A stretch of 13,519 nt of DNA from Prolixibacteraceae bacterium. Lineage in GTDB: Bacteria; Bacteroidota; Bacteroidia; Bacteroidales; Prolixibacteraceae. The stretch is from NCBI GenBank assembly GCA_017998095.1, contig JAGODU010000106.1, positions 1 to 13,519 on the forward strand. The letters run 5' to 3'. Positions 8,101 through 13,519 of the stretch are shown here, piece by piece. The position numbers and the translations under genes are program-made. Within the stretch, counting starts at the first letter, position 1, and every line of letters starts with the position of its first letter. The notes beneath the pieces are model-generated. The model was not told where the DNA came from. It saw nothing but the letters and a program-made list of their open reading frames with translations, and did no database searches.

Positions 8101-10100
8101 GGTATATAAGTTATGTAAATGCTGGCGGAGCTTCTACTAACGGCTCTTACTGGAATTCAACTGTTGTAGTTGATGCTCTTGGATTTGAAGCTTCTGATAT
8201 TATTTTTGAGAACTCATTTAATCAATACATTTCTAAAAAGGAATCAGAAGATGTTGTAGTTGAATGGGCAGTTGGAGGAAAAGGAAAAAGACCAACTGAC
8301 AAGGGGAACACAGCTGTTCAGGGAAAAAGTTTTGTTGAAAGGGCTGCTGCTATTGCTTACACTAAAAACGGTGATAAATCAATCCTTAACAAATGTCGTA
8401 TCATAGGTCGTCAGGATTCATTCTACGGAGCTGAAGGAGCCAGAGTTGTAGCTTACAAGAGCTCGCTCATGGGAGGAACTGATTACATATTTGGAGGAAT
8501 GACTCTTGTTGCATATCAGTGCGATCTTGCAATGAATACCAGCGAAACCAATACTGATGTTTCATACATTACTGCTGCTCAGCAAACTACTGCCCGCGGT
8601 TATTTAATGTATGAATGTAAAGTTACTTCTGCAATTCCGGGCATTGAAACTGCATCACTATATCTTTCAAAACCTGGAGCCCTAGGCCGTCCATGGCAGG
8701 GAACTACTAGTGAAGTGGTTTATTATAAAACGACTATCGACAGTACCAACTCACCTGGATTTGAAGGCAAATCAATGATTCAGGAAGCAGGATGGAATTC
8801 AACACTTGGTGGTCCTTCTGAAAAATGTTATGAATTCGGCACAATAGAAATGTCCGGTGAAGATAATTCTGCAAAACGCGCAAGCTGGTCAAAAATACTT
8901 ACTGAACCAATCCTTACTGACGGAACAGAAATTACAACATTCAATTTCACAAAAGGTACTGACGGATGGGATCCTATTCCGGCTCTTGCAGAACCATTGT
9001 TTTCAGAATTTGTGGTCGAAAAAATTGTGTTTGGAAAAGTTGATTCCCCGTCTGACTATACCTGCAACCTGAGCATGAGATGGGATGCATCAAAAGTATA
9101 CCTCTCATTTGATATCACTGATGATGTGCTTGTTAACTCCGGAACCAGCTATCAGGTCGATAACCTTGAAGTATATTTCGACATCGACAATTCTAAGAAT
9201 ATTCATTGGCCACGTAATGGCGGATGGGTTTCCGGCGATCCTACATACGATAATAATGATTATCAGTTCAGACTAATCCCTGATGTTAATTTCAGTGTAA
9301 ACAACTCATTTAAGGGAGCTACTCAAACTTATTCAAAAACAGCTGAGGGATACACTTTTGATCTTGTTATTCCATGGGATTCACTTATGAAAGGATTTGT
9401 TCCTGCAGAAGGTACTGTCATTGGTTTTGACGTACTTGCCAGTGATAATGATGTTTCTGCTTCAGATGCAAACCGTAATCAGTTGACCCTGGTTTCACCA
9501 ACTTCTTCGCCATATAATGACCCGTCATTATTTGGAACATTCAGGTTTGAAAGCATGGGACAATTCTCAATTATTCCTGACGAAACGGCTCCCGGAATAG
9601 CTTCTAATCTTGAAGCAACTGCTGATAAGAATACTGTTACATTGAAATGGGATAATGCAACTGATAATATTGCAATACTTTATTATAATGTATATCAAAA
9701 CAATACACTTATTAAAGAAAAGCTCTATCCAAATGAAGATAACAATTCATTAAAAATAAAAGATCTTGCAGATGGTGATTATACATTTACGCTTGAAACT
9801 GTAGATAATTTTGGAAATGTATCTTCATCAAAAGCTTCGGTTAATATTACAATAAAAACCACTTCTTCCAATGTAATGCAAACCGGCATGTCTGTTTATC
9901 CAAATCCTGCTGAAAAATTATTAAATATCAAAGGATTGGATAGCATTGAAAGAATTGAGATCATAGGAGTTACAGGGAATATTGTTAAGAATATTTCCGG
10001 TTCATCATTAATTGATGTAACTGAACTTCCCGGTGGCTCATATATTATAAAGGTAGTATCTGAAAAACAGATATATACAAGTAGGTTTGTTAAGAAATGA
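5133..10100 (+). CDS. Multidomain T9SS-exported pectin methylesterase (family CE8)
   Basis: This 1655-residue secreted enzyme is predicted to remove methyl esters from homogalacturonan. A signal peptide (1-21) is followed by two related domains (about 26-162 and 172-315), each with an AQHG motif and G-x-C-x-Y. A third carbohydrate-binding-like domain begins AWDFG (about 327-500). Three short repeats follow (about 505-585, 587-674, 678-760), then another accessory domain (about 763-877). The catalytic right-handed beta-helix (about 881-1285) keeps the family motifs GRQDSFYG (Asp1095), GGTDYIFGG (Asp1117) and LGRPW (Arg1186, Trp1188), with Gln1063 a likely oxyanion residue. Then come a CBM9/DOMON-like domain (about 1290-1475), an Fn3 domain (about 1484-1575) and a T9SS tail (about 1586-1655, VYPNPAEKLLNI). 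The usual catalytic core alone is 300-400 residues. No SusC/SusD or other pectin genes are in the window. It is probably a single-gene transcript, since terminators lie on both sides. Confidence 0.95.
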   Translation: MKNKLYFLIIALLISFTWANAQMVNTPWRGVDYTFNFCDGSIISNNSDVKTDVDYGILRTRIGTGTPYIYNGAQHGVEFKAGNYIEIDVAGDVTVNIYGCKYSGSTSTLTVADKNGTYTETRPSKTTNCDDILEFKYTGPATTLVITNAVAKTYIPRIDVISGPIVAEFGETYNYNFANGSFLPQVTTTKYPLFVSSDGILTLNSNTDNASLQIWYHDAQHGIAAYPGNSISYVVPGNTKITIGTCQYTSVTDAVMEFTDASGNVLGTIPATDKGTGACGSHSFNYKGDAGVVKGTFKSSSGSTSGTIYIHYTSIENEKEKTALIDAWDFGAKQLDPAIYTNWLNVDVINAWYDPSVTVGSTGLTMPATFTAGVLSWVGAANKDRLRTTNESLTRYDANGAPIVINGDSLTGSLYVNASASTARYLTMNLSEDDEVTIYCKSQNAAGLINFVYSDPSVQTDTAGSKSSGSMVKFVAKNTGVYQIYDTKDKPFYYRILRKDATMVKVMGTVNTDEAPGIPAGYKIRFTNKAGKSWSASVTEGSFSGKMPSGFEYTLSLENANGYVINNGNSITVNEETTHDISIKKVEMYTVSGSIIGLSEAQLAKLKLIYTAPAADNKIYVPETTINASEGTYTAKLEPDCNYTISATGVNDFVIPENTITIGKANQTSNITFEPKPVYPVSITTEGLNDSQIQKLNVIFTNLNESGYSYTFSNSQEILLRDGVYAISCSGIEDSPVALDLTSNLKIEGAGGSKNLVFSTVTIWPFDDATIVNGNAAYKGLLFTGNIYNEKAKSHLVGKNKASIQVPMNPGEKLNIGYYYSAKFSIAGGDTIITASGSTSKLESVIYSYTGTEAGYITIGLGAGTSYFTDLIISKTSPYKEIVTVGTNKDYQTINEAMEAVRTMERPNNERVKIMIDPGNYEEMLIINLANVSFINAANKPNIKLKNKGVDIDENAVRITSYYGHGYNYYSMGSNQKWNSEILRVNKENGYISYVNAGGASTNGSYWNSTVVVDALGFEASDIIFENSFNQYISKKESEDVVVEWAVGGKGKRPTDKGNTAVQGKSFVERAAAIAYTKNGDKSILNKCRIIGRQDSFYGAEGARVVAYKSSLMGGTDYIFGGMTLVAYQCDLAMNTSETNTDVSYITAAQQTTARGYLMYECKVTSAIPGIETASLYLSKPGALGRPWQGTTSEVVYYKTTIDSTNSPGFEGKSMIQEAGWNSTLGGPSEKCYEFGTIEMSGEDNSAKRASWSKILTEPILTDGTEITTFNFTKGTDGWDPIPALAEPLFSEFVVEKIVFGKVDSPSDYTCNLSMRWDASKVYLSFDITDDVLVNSGTSYQVDNLEVYFDIDNSKNIHWPRNGGWVSGDPTYDNNDYQFRLIPDVNFSVNNSFKGATQTYSKTAEGYTFDLVIPWDSLMKGFVPAEGTVIGFDVLASDNDVSASDANRNQLTLVSPTSSPYNDPSLFGTFRFESMGQFSIIPDETAPGIASNLEATADKNTVTLKWDNATDNIAILYYNVYQNNTLIKEKLYPNEDNNSLKIKDLADGDYTFTLETVDNFGNVSSSKASVNITIKTTSSNVMQTGMSVYPNPAEKLLNIKGLDSIERIEIIGVTGNIVKNISGSSLIDVTELPGGSYIIKVVSEKQIYTSRFVKK

Positions 10101-10109
10101 TTTCTTAGT

Positions 10110-10177
10110 GTTTACCTGTTCTTTTGACGATTAATATGTTATAAAGAGCAGGTAAACTTTTAATTTTCATTTTTTTA
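10110..10177 (+). terminator. Terminator of the pectin methylesterase gene
   Basis: GTTTACCTGTTCTTT (10110-10124) pairs with AAAGAGCAGGTAAAC (10143-10157), 15 bp with one G-U pair and an 18-base loop. T-rich runs follow at 10158-10161 and, after a gap, 10170-10176. The stem begins 10 bases after the stop codon. Confidence 0.85.
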
Positions 10178-10229
10178 CGAAAACACAATTTGTCTTAAAC
10201 TGAAAAGGTAATAAAGTTTAAACATTTAT

Positions 10230-10274
10230 AAGACCTGACAGATTTTAAATTTCTGGCAGGTCTTTATTTTTATC
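10230..10274 (+). terminator. Second terminator-like hairpin
   Basis: AAGACCTG (10230-10237) pairs with CAGGTCTT (10257-10264). The stem continues past one A/G mismatch with CAGA/TCTG, and TTATTTTTAT follows. It stands in tandem behind the first terminator and may act as a back-up; there is no gene between the two. Confidence 0.75.
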
Positions 10275-10308
10275 TGCTTCAAGAGAAACAAACACCTGCC
10301 TCATCCGT

Positions 10309-10368
10309 ACCGGAGAGCCATCAAATACCATAAACAATCTTTCTTATGGTATTTGATGGCTCTCTGGT
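10309..10368. repeat. 25-bp near-perfect inverted repeat with 10-base loop
   Basis: Positions 10309-10333 are the reverse complement of 10344-10368 except for one G-T pair (10312/10365). The core is GAGAGCCATCAAATACCATAA and its complement. No T-run follows, so a standard terminator is unlikely. It lies 80 bases before the YqaE start. It may be a REP- or MITE-like remnant or a structured leader in the yqaE transcript. Together with the two hairpins it makes up the 348-base gene-free gap 10101-10448. Confidence 0.8.
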
Positions 10369-10448
10369 CGCTCTATTCTTCCTATCTGACAGGTAAAAGA
10401 AACTACCGGAATTGCATTTTAACTATCTTTTTTGTATTTTTCAACATT

Positions 10449-10607
10449 ATGTCATTAATAAGAGTAATACTGGCAATTTTATTTCCACCTTTATCAGTCA
10501 TTGATAAAGGGTGCGGTTCAGTTTTGATTGTTTTTCTTCTTACTCTTGCCGGGTGGATTCCCGGAGTAATAGCAGCACTTATTATCCTAAATAGAAATAA
10601 CAATTAA
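10449..10607 (+). CDS. yqaE: YqaE/Pmp3 family small membrane protein
   Basis: A 52-residue protein, the usual length of the YqaE/Pmp3 (UPF0057) family. It has two hydrophobic segments (about 3-15 and 24-47) joined by a short loop. The family pattern is clear: L-I-R-V-I-L-A-I-L-F-P-P-L at 3-15, then LLTLAGWIPGVIAALIIL at about 30-47. Members are inner-membrane or plasma-membrane proteins tied to cation balance and membrane stress in yeast and plants; the bacterial role is poorly known. An upstream in-frame ATG at 10353 would add 32 residues without family resemblance and would put the start inside the right arm of the 25-bp inverted repeat, so the ATG at 10449 is preferred. It stands 105 bases before the dodecin gene on the same strand. 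Confidence 0.9.
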   Translation: MSLIRVILAILFPPLSVIDKGCGSVLIVFLLTLAGWIPGVIAALIILNRNNN

Positions 10608-10609
10608 TC

Positions 10610-10625
10610 CCTTTCCCGAAAAAGG
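10610..10625 (+). other. Small hairpin after yqaE, doubtful terminator
   Basis: CCTTT (10610-10614) and AAAGG (10621-10625) can pair around a 6-base loop, two bases after the yqaE stop. The stem is only 5 bp and is followed by mixed AT sequence rather than a T-run, so it is weak evidence for transcription ending here. Confidence 0.25.
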
Positions 10626-10712
10626 CCTTATTATAAATTAATTTTCGTATCTTACTCTGAGAGATAATAATGCACTTATTTGTGTTTTTGTTCAACTTAA
10701 TACTAAATTAAA

Positions 10713-10916
10713 ATGGCAATTTTAAAAGTAATTGAAATTATGGCTTCTTCAGAAAAAAGTTGGGAAGAAGCTACACGTAACGCAGTATCCACTGCAGCAA
10801 AGACAGTAAAAAACATTCGTTCTGTATATGTTCAGGACATGAGTGCTGTTGTAAAAGATAACAATGTTACTGAGTTTAGAGTCAATTTAAAGATTTCATT
10901 TGAAGTTATTAACTAA
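10713..10916 (+). CDS. Dodecin family protein lacking the standard flavin-contact residues
   Basis: A 67-residue protein with the dodecin layout: strand (AILKVIEIMASS), helix (SWEEATRNAVSTAAKTV), then two strands ending KISFEVIN. Dodecins form 12-subunit hollow shells that bind and store flavins or coenzyme A in the cytoplasm. By eye alignment with archaeal and mycobacterial dodecins, the Trp that stacks on the flavin corresponds to Ser37 (NIRSVYV) and the flavin-contacting Gln to Arg56 (EFRVNL), so ordinary flavin binding is doubtful. Trp17 lies elsewhere, at the start of the helix. The next gene, the Kbp homologue, begins 12 bases downstream, so the two are almost surely co-transcribed. Confidence 0.93.
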   Translation: MAILKVIEIMASSEKSWEEATRNAVSTAAKTVKNIRSVYVQDMSAVVKDNNVTEFRVNLKISFEVIN

Positions 10917-10928
10917 AAAATTAAAGAC

Positions 10929-11393
10929 ATGGGTTTAATATCATTTATTAAAGGTGCCGGAGAAAAAATCTTTGGTAAATCTGAAGAGAAAAAAGAACTA
11001 GAAAAAGCTGCGTTGATAATTGAACATATCAGAAAGTATGGATTCAATACTGATGAAATAATGGCTGTTGTTGATGATGAAAAAGTTGTTCTTTCAGGAA
11101 ATATAGATTCTTATGAGAATAAGAATAAAATTATTGTTATAGCAGGAAATGTAGAAGGAATATCTGAAGTAGAAGACAAGATGCTGGTTGTAATGCCTAT
11201 TACTGTTACGCCTCCGCCCCCTGAAAAACAATACTATACAGTTAAAAAAGGTGATTATCTTTCAAAAATAGCCAAAGAAGTTTATGGAAATGCTAATAAG
11301 TATAATATCATCTTTGAAGCTAATAAACCAATGCTTAAAAATCCTGATTTGATTTATCCTGGACAGGTATTGATAATTCCACCGTTGGAATAG
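10929..11393 (+). CDS. kbp: BON-LysM protein, homologue of potassium-binding protein Kbp (YgaU)
   Basis: The 154 residues match E. coli Kbp (149 residues) along the whole length. It opens with MGL-x-x-F-x-K-x-AGEK, as in Kbp. A BON domain (about 22-88) with NVEGISEVEDK is followed by a Pro linker (TPPPP, 94-98) and a LysM domain (about 102-151). The LysM part has YTVKKGDYLSKIAKEVYG, FEANKPMLK and IYPGQVLIIP, nearly identical to Kbp. No signal peptide is present, as in E. coli, where Kbp is a cytoplasmic protein that binds K+ and is needed for normal growth at high external K+. It is probably the second gene of a dodecin-kbp operon. In E. coli the gene next to ygaU (kbp) is yqaE, which also occurs here just upstream. 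Confidence 0.95.
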   Translation: MGLISFIKGAGEKIFGKSEEKKELEKAALIIEHIRKYGFNTDEIMAVVDDEKVVLSGNIDSYENKNKIIVIAGNVEGISEVEDKMLVVMPITVTPPPPEKQYYTVKKGDYLSKIAKEVYGNANKYNIIFEANKPMLKNPDLIYPGQVLIIPPLE

Positions 11394-11449
11394 GAATTTT
11401 AATATTCTTTATAACATACAATTAAATCCTTGTTTCCTTTTTTCATGTT

Positions 11450-11478
11450 TTTGAAATAACGAATATTTTATATTTTTG
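11450..11478 (+). promoter_or_regulatory. Bacteroidota-type promoter for the chorismate mutase-aldolase unit
   Basis: TTTG (11450-11453) and TATTTTTG (11471-11478, an exact TAnnTTTG) are 17 bases apart, close to the usual 19-21. Transcription would begin near 11485, giving a leader of about 50 bases before the ATG at 11537. This implies separate expression from the dodecin-kbp pair, although no strong terminator is seen after kbp. Confidence 0.65.
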
Positions 11479-11536
11479 CCCTAAAATATTTCAATCTATA
11501 AATATCAAGGCGTTAAAAGTAATAAATTATCAATAA

Positions 11537-11860
11537 ATGGTGAGCCGGGAAATAAAACCCTGTGATTGTAGTTCGAAAGAAGAAATACGTTCCCAAATAG
11601 ACAGAATCGATTTCGAACTTATTAAGTTGTTTTCACTCAGATATGACTTTGTAAAGGAAATAGTAAAGTATAAAGAGAAGAATATTACTGATATTGTTGC
11701 TGAAGACAGAAAGGTTTTAGTTATCAAACAAAGGGCTGAATGGGCTGAAGAAATGGGACTCGACAAGAATACTTTTACAGAAATATTCAGGATTTTGCTT
11801 GAAAGCAATATAAACAAAGAAATGGAAATAGCTCAAATCAGTAATAATAAACAGAAATAA
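11537..11860 (+). CDS. Chorismate mutase type II (AroQ/PchB-like)
   Basis: This 107-residue all-helical protein belongs to the AroQ fold that converts chorismate to prephenate. It resembles the PchB subgroup (isochorismate pyruvate-lyase with mutase activity) most: PCDCSSKEEIRSQIDRID at 8-25, SLRYDFVKEIVKYK at 33-46, AEDRK at 55-59 and RAEWAEEMGLD at 66-76 parallel PchB step by step. Likely active-site residues are Arg18, Arg35 and Lys46. At the place of the helix-3 Gln (Gln90 of PchB, Gln88 of E. coli mutase) eye alignment puts Glu95, as in the yeast enzyme. There is no fused prephenate dehydratase, dehydrogenase or DAHP synthase domain. The aldolase gene starts 2 bases after the stop, so the products probably act in one pathway. 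Prephenate formation or isochorismate lysis cannot be decided from sequence alone. Confidence 0.9.
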   Translation: MVSREIKPCDCSSKEEIRSQIDRIDFELIKLFSLRYDFVKEIVKYKEKNITDIVAEDRKVLVIKQRAEWAEEMGLDKNTFTEIFRILLESNINKEMEIAQISNNKQK

Positions 11861-11862
11861 GG

Positions 11863-12813
11863 ATGTATAAGAAGGAAATAAAAGTACTTGATTGTACTGT
11901 TCGCGACGGAGGATTAATGAACAACTGGCAATTCGGCGATCAATTTGTGAAATCTATATATGAAAATCTTGTTGAAGCAGGGGTTGATTATATGGAAATT
12001 GGTTATAAAAGCAGTGAAAGTGCTTTTTCGAGAGATGTTGTAGGACCGTGGAAGTTCACCAACGAAGCAGACATAAGAAGAATAGTTGGCAAAGGAGAAC
12101 CGAAGATAAAACTATCTGCAATGGCTGACATCGGGCGCATTGCTTTTGAAGATATTCTTCCCAAAAGCGAAAGTTTATTGTCAATGATACGTGTAGCTTG
12201 TTATGCCCACCAGATGGACAAAGCAATTGCCCTAGCACATCACTGTATGGATAAAGGCTATGAAGTAACAATTAATCTGATGGCTGTTTCGAAGGTGAAT
12301 GAACATGATCTTGATGAAGCACTTGCAGCAGCTGCTAAATCACGGGTTACAATATTCTATCTTGTTGACAGTTTTGGCAGTATGCATTGTGAGTCGATCG
12401 AGCATCTGATGAAAAAATACAAAGAAGCAATGCCTGACAAGGAAATTGGTATTCATGCACACAACAATATGCAGTTAGCTGTTTCAAATACAATTACTTC
12501 GCTAATGAACGGGGCAACAATGCTCGATTCAACTTTACTTGGTATGGGAAGAGGCGCGGGCAACTGTCCAACAGAAGTTTTAATTGCTTTCCTGAAGAAT
12601 CCAAAATACAGGCTTTTACCATTATTCAAGGCTATTCAGGAAGAAATACTTCCATGGCAGCAAAAAATTGATTGGGGATATCATATTCCATATCTTATAA
12701 CAGGAGCGATGAATGAACACCCCAGAAGTGCAATGGCATGGATGGACTCAGAAAGAAAGAATGACTTTGTTTCATTTATGAAGTCGATGCACGATTATGA
12801 ATTACTTGAATAA
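11863..12813 (+). CDS. DRE-TIM metallolyase / HMGL-like aldolase
   Basis: The 316-residue protein has the DRE-TIM barrel of the HMG-CoA lyase, isopropylmalate synthase and 4-hydroxy-2-oxovalerate aldolase superfamily. The opening motif LDCTVRDGG (9-17) supplies Arg14 and the metal ligand Asp15; HAHNN (198-202) gives the two metal-binding His. GMGRGAGNCPTE (227-238) is the conserved glycine-rich loop with Cys235. MEIGYKSS (44-51) and VDSFGS (168-173) fit barrel strands. It lacks the N- or C-terminal additions of isopropylmalate synthases and is a little shorter than DmpG/MhpE (about 340), so the C-terminal domain that contacts the dehydrogenase partner is probably absent; no acylating aldehyde dehydrogenase gene is nearby. 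The substrate is unknown; a retro-aldol or aldol reaction on a 2-oxo acid is the family expectation. It is translationally close to the chorismate mutase (2-base gap). Confidence 0.9.
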   Translation: MYKKEIKVLDCTVRDGGLMNNWQFGDQFVKSIYENLVEAGVDYMEIGYKSSESAFSRDVVGPWKFTNEADIRRIVGKGEPKIKLSAMADIGRIAFEDILPKSESLLSMIRVACYAHQMDKAIALAHHCMDKGYEVTINLMAVSKVNEHDLDEALAAAAKSRVTIFYLVDSFGSMHCESIEHLMKKYKEAMPDKEIGIHAHNNMQLAVSNTITSLMNGATMLDSTLLGMGRGAGNCPTEVLIAFLKNPKYRLLPLFKAIQEEILPWQQKIDWGYHIPYLITGAMNEHPRSAMAWMDSERKNDFVSFMKSMHDYELLE

Positions 12814-12834
12814 GATATAATTATCAAGATCTTT

Positions 12835-12880
12835 AAAAGAGAAATTTTTAATAAAAATTTAGAATTTCTCTTTTTTATTT
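12835..12880. terminator. Bidirectional terminator between convergent genes
   Basis: AAAAGAGAAATT (12835-12846) and AATTTCTCTTTT (12863-12874) are perfect 12-bp complements with a 16-base AT-rich loop, followed by TTATTT on the plus strand. The A-rich start of the left arm gives a short U-run on the minus strand too, so it can serve both the aldolase gene and the convergent gene at 12880; its end touches that gene's stop codon. Confidence 0.85.
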
Positions 12881-13519
12881 TAGTACCACAACTTCAAATT
12901 TTTCATTGCTATACCAAACTGTATTACAGACAAAGACCTATCGAAATTGATATTGTAATAATCTTGTCCCCAATAAAAACGTGTGAATATTGAGAATGGC
13001 CCAAAGAAAGCCGGTTGGTAGAACAAGCTATAGTTGGCAATTATTCTTTTACTGAACAACGATTCATTTTCAATAATCGGACCTTCTATCAATTCAATAT
13101 GAAGAAGTCCAGTTATCTTTGATTTCCCGTATTTGGCAGTATTTTCTTTTAATTTTTCTGAAGAATCAATAAATAAAATGGATTCAAATTCAGCACTAAA
13201 ACGATATTTCCCATAAAGGTTTCTAATCGTGACAGGATCTATTTGGTTGTATGATGCAAAAAATCTGACAGTACTAAAGGGGTTGAACGGTTTAATGTTT
13301 TGAGTCAAGAGCATTATTCCTGCCTCTGCATAGTTATTTGCAAAAGAGCCAGTCAAATGATTTATTGAGCTGTCTGAATTAACAGCATTGCCATCTTGCC
13401 CATTAGAATGATGTCCTAATGAAATATAAGGGAACAATATATCGTGAGTTAAAGAATTTTCAACTTTATAAAATAAAGATTCTCTAAGTATAAATGAAGG
13501 AGTACTTATTGGAAAAGAA
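12880..13519 (-). CDS. Outer-membrane beta-barrel, phospholipase A (PldA)-like, 5'-truncated
   Basis: The frame is open to the right edge of the window, so the 212 residues seen are the C-terminal part; the real start lies beyond 13519. The sequence alternates hydrophobic and polar residues in amphipathic strands and ends in a strand with a terminal aromatic pair (LKLWY), the usual signature of an outer-membrane barrel. GHHSNGQDGN (coded near 13416-13387) matches the HxSNG catalytic motif of outer-membrane phospholipase A, where His and Ser are active-site residues. A following SFANNYAEAG may hold the third residue (Asn156 in E. coli), but the spacing is 12 residues longer than in E. coli PldA. 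If active, it would hydrolyse outer-membrane phospholipids. The family call rests on the motif plus barrel character and is moderate. It converges with the aldolase gene. Confidence 0.6.
   Translation of the reverse strand, partial: SFPISTPSFILRESLFYKVENSLTHDILFPYISLGHHSNGQDGNAVNSDSSINHLTGSFANNYAEAGIMLLTQNIKPFNPFSTVRFFASYNQIDPVTIRNLYGKYRFSAEFESILFIDSSEKLKENTAKYGKSKITGLLHIELIEGPIIENESLFSKRIIANYSLFYQPAFFGPFSIFTRFYWGQDYYNINFDRSLSVIQFGIAMKNLKLWY

Noticed and set aside
8857..9276. Short plus-strand frames inside the pectin methylesterase gene
   Set aside because: They overlap well-supported catalytic and CBM9-like coding sequence in another frame and look like shadow frames.
10353..10448. Extension of the YqaE protein by 32 residues from ATG at 10353
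   Set aside because: The added residues have no family resemblance, the start lies in the arm of the inverted repeat, and the 52-residue form from 10449 has the exact usual length.
11530..11817. Minus-strand frame antisense to the chorismate mutase gene
   Set aside because: The plus-strand protein has clear family residues; the antisense frame is Ser/Phe/Ile-rich with no recognisable motif.
1..13519. CRISPR array or toxin-antitoxin locus
   Set aside because: No regularly spaced repeats and no small gene pair of that kind were seen.

Overview
The window comes from a Bacteroidota genome. Three things show this. Two large secreted proteins end in type IX secretion (T9SS) sorting domains with the YPNPA motif. 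Promoter-like elements fit the TAnnTTTG pattern of the phylum. Shine-Dalgarno sequences are absent and the DNA is AT-rich. The gene mix is largely chromosomal (a tRNA, small stress proteins, a chorismate-using enzyme) plus a secreted-enzyme section. A fragment of a tyrosine recombinase gene at the left edge hints at an adjoining mobile or integrated element.

Left part (1-4112), all on the minus strand. At 1-112 is the N-terminal end of a tyrosine recombinase gene, whose most natural start is separated from the reading frame by an 8-A tract. At 113-551 there is no gene, only inverted repeats. A tRNA-Val(GAC) lies at 552-626, with its 3' end facing the recombinase. Then come two co-oriented genes: an 843-residue secreted PGRP-type N-acetylmuramoyl-L-alanine amidase with a T9SS tail (upstream) and a 257-residue FISUMP-domain lipoprotein (downstream).

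Middle part (4242-10100), plus strand. First is a 239-residue exported beta-rich protein. Its C-terminus (Pro-aromatic-Pro-aromatic-Trp, one membrane helix, Arg/Lys cluster) resembles exosortase-type sorting signals. It is closed by a clear terminator. Next is a 1655-residue T9SS-exported pectin methylesterase with repeated N-terminal accessory domains, a family 8 catalytic domain, a CBM9/DOMON-like domain and an Fn3 domain. Two hairpins with U-tracts follow, then a 25-bp imperfect palindrome.

Right part (10449-13519). A cluster of small proteins comes first: a YqaE/Pmp3 membrane protein, a dodecin without the usual flavin-contacting Trp and Gln, and a BON-LysM protein closely resembling E. 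coli Kbp (YgaU). Next is a tight two-gene unit with its own Bacteroidota-type promoter: a PchB-like type II chorismate mutase and a DRE-TIM metallolyase/aldolase, 2 bases apart. A perfect 12-bp hairpin terminator separates this unit from a convergent, 5'-truncated gene for an outer-membrane beta-barrel with a phospholipase A-like HxSNG motif.

The most interesting associations are the chorismate mutase-aldolase pair, which has no obvious textbook pathway; the YqaE-dodecin-Kbp cluster, which recalls the neighbouring ygaU and yqaE genes of E. coli; and an exosortase-like C-terminal signal in a genome that clearly also uses T9SS.
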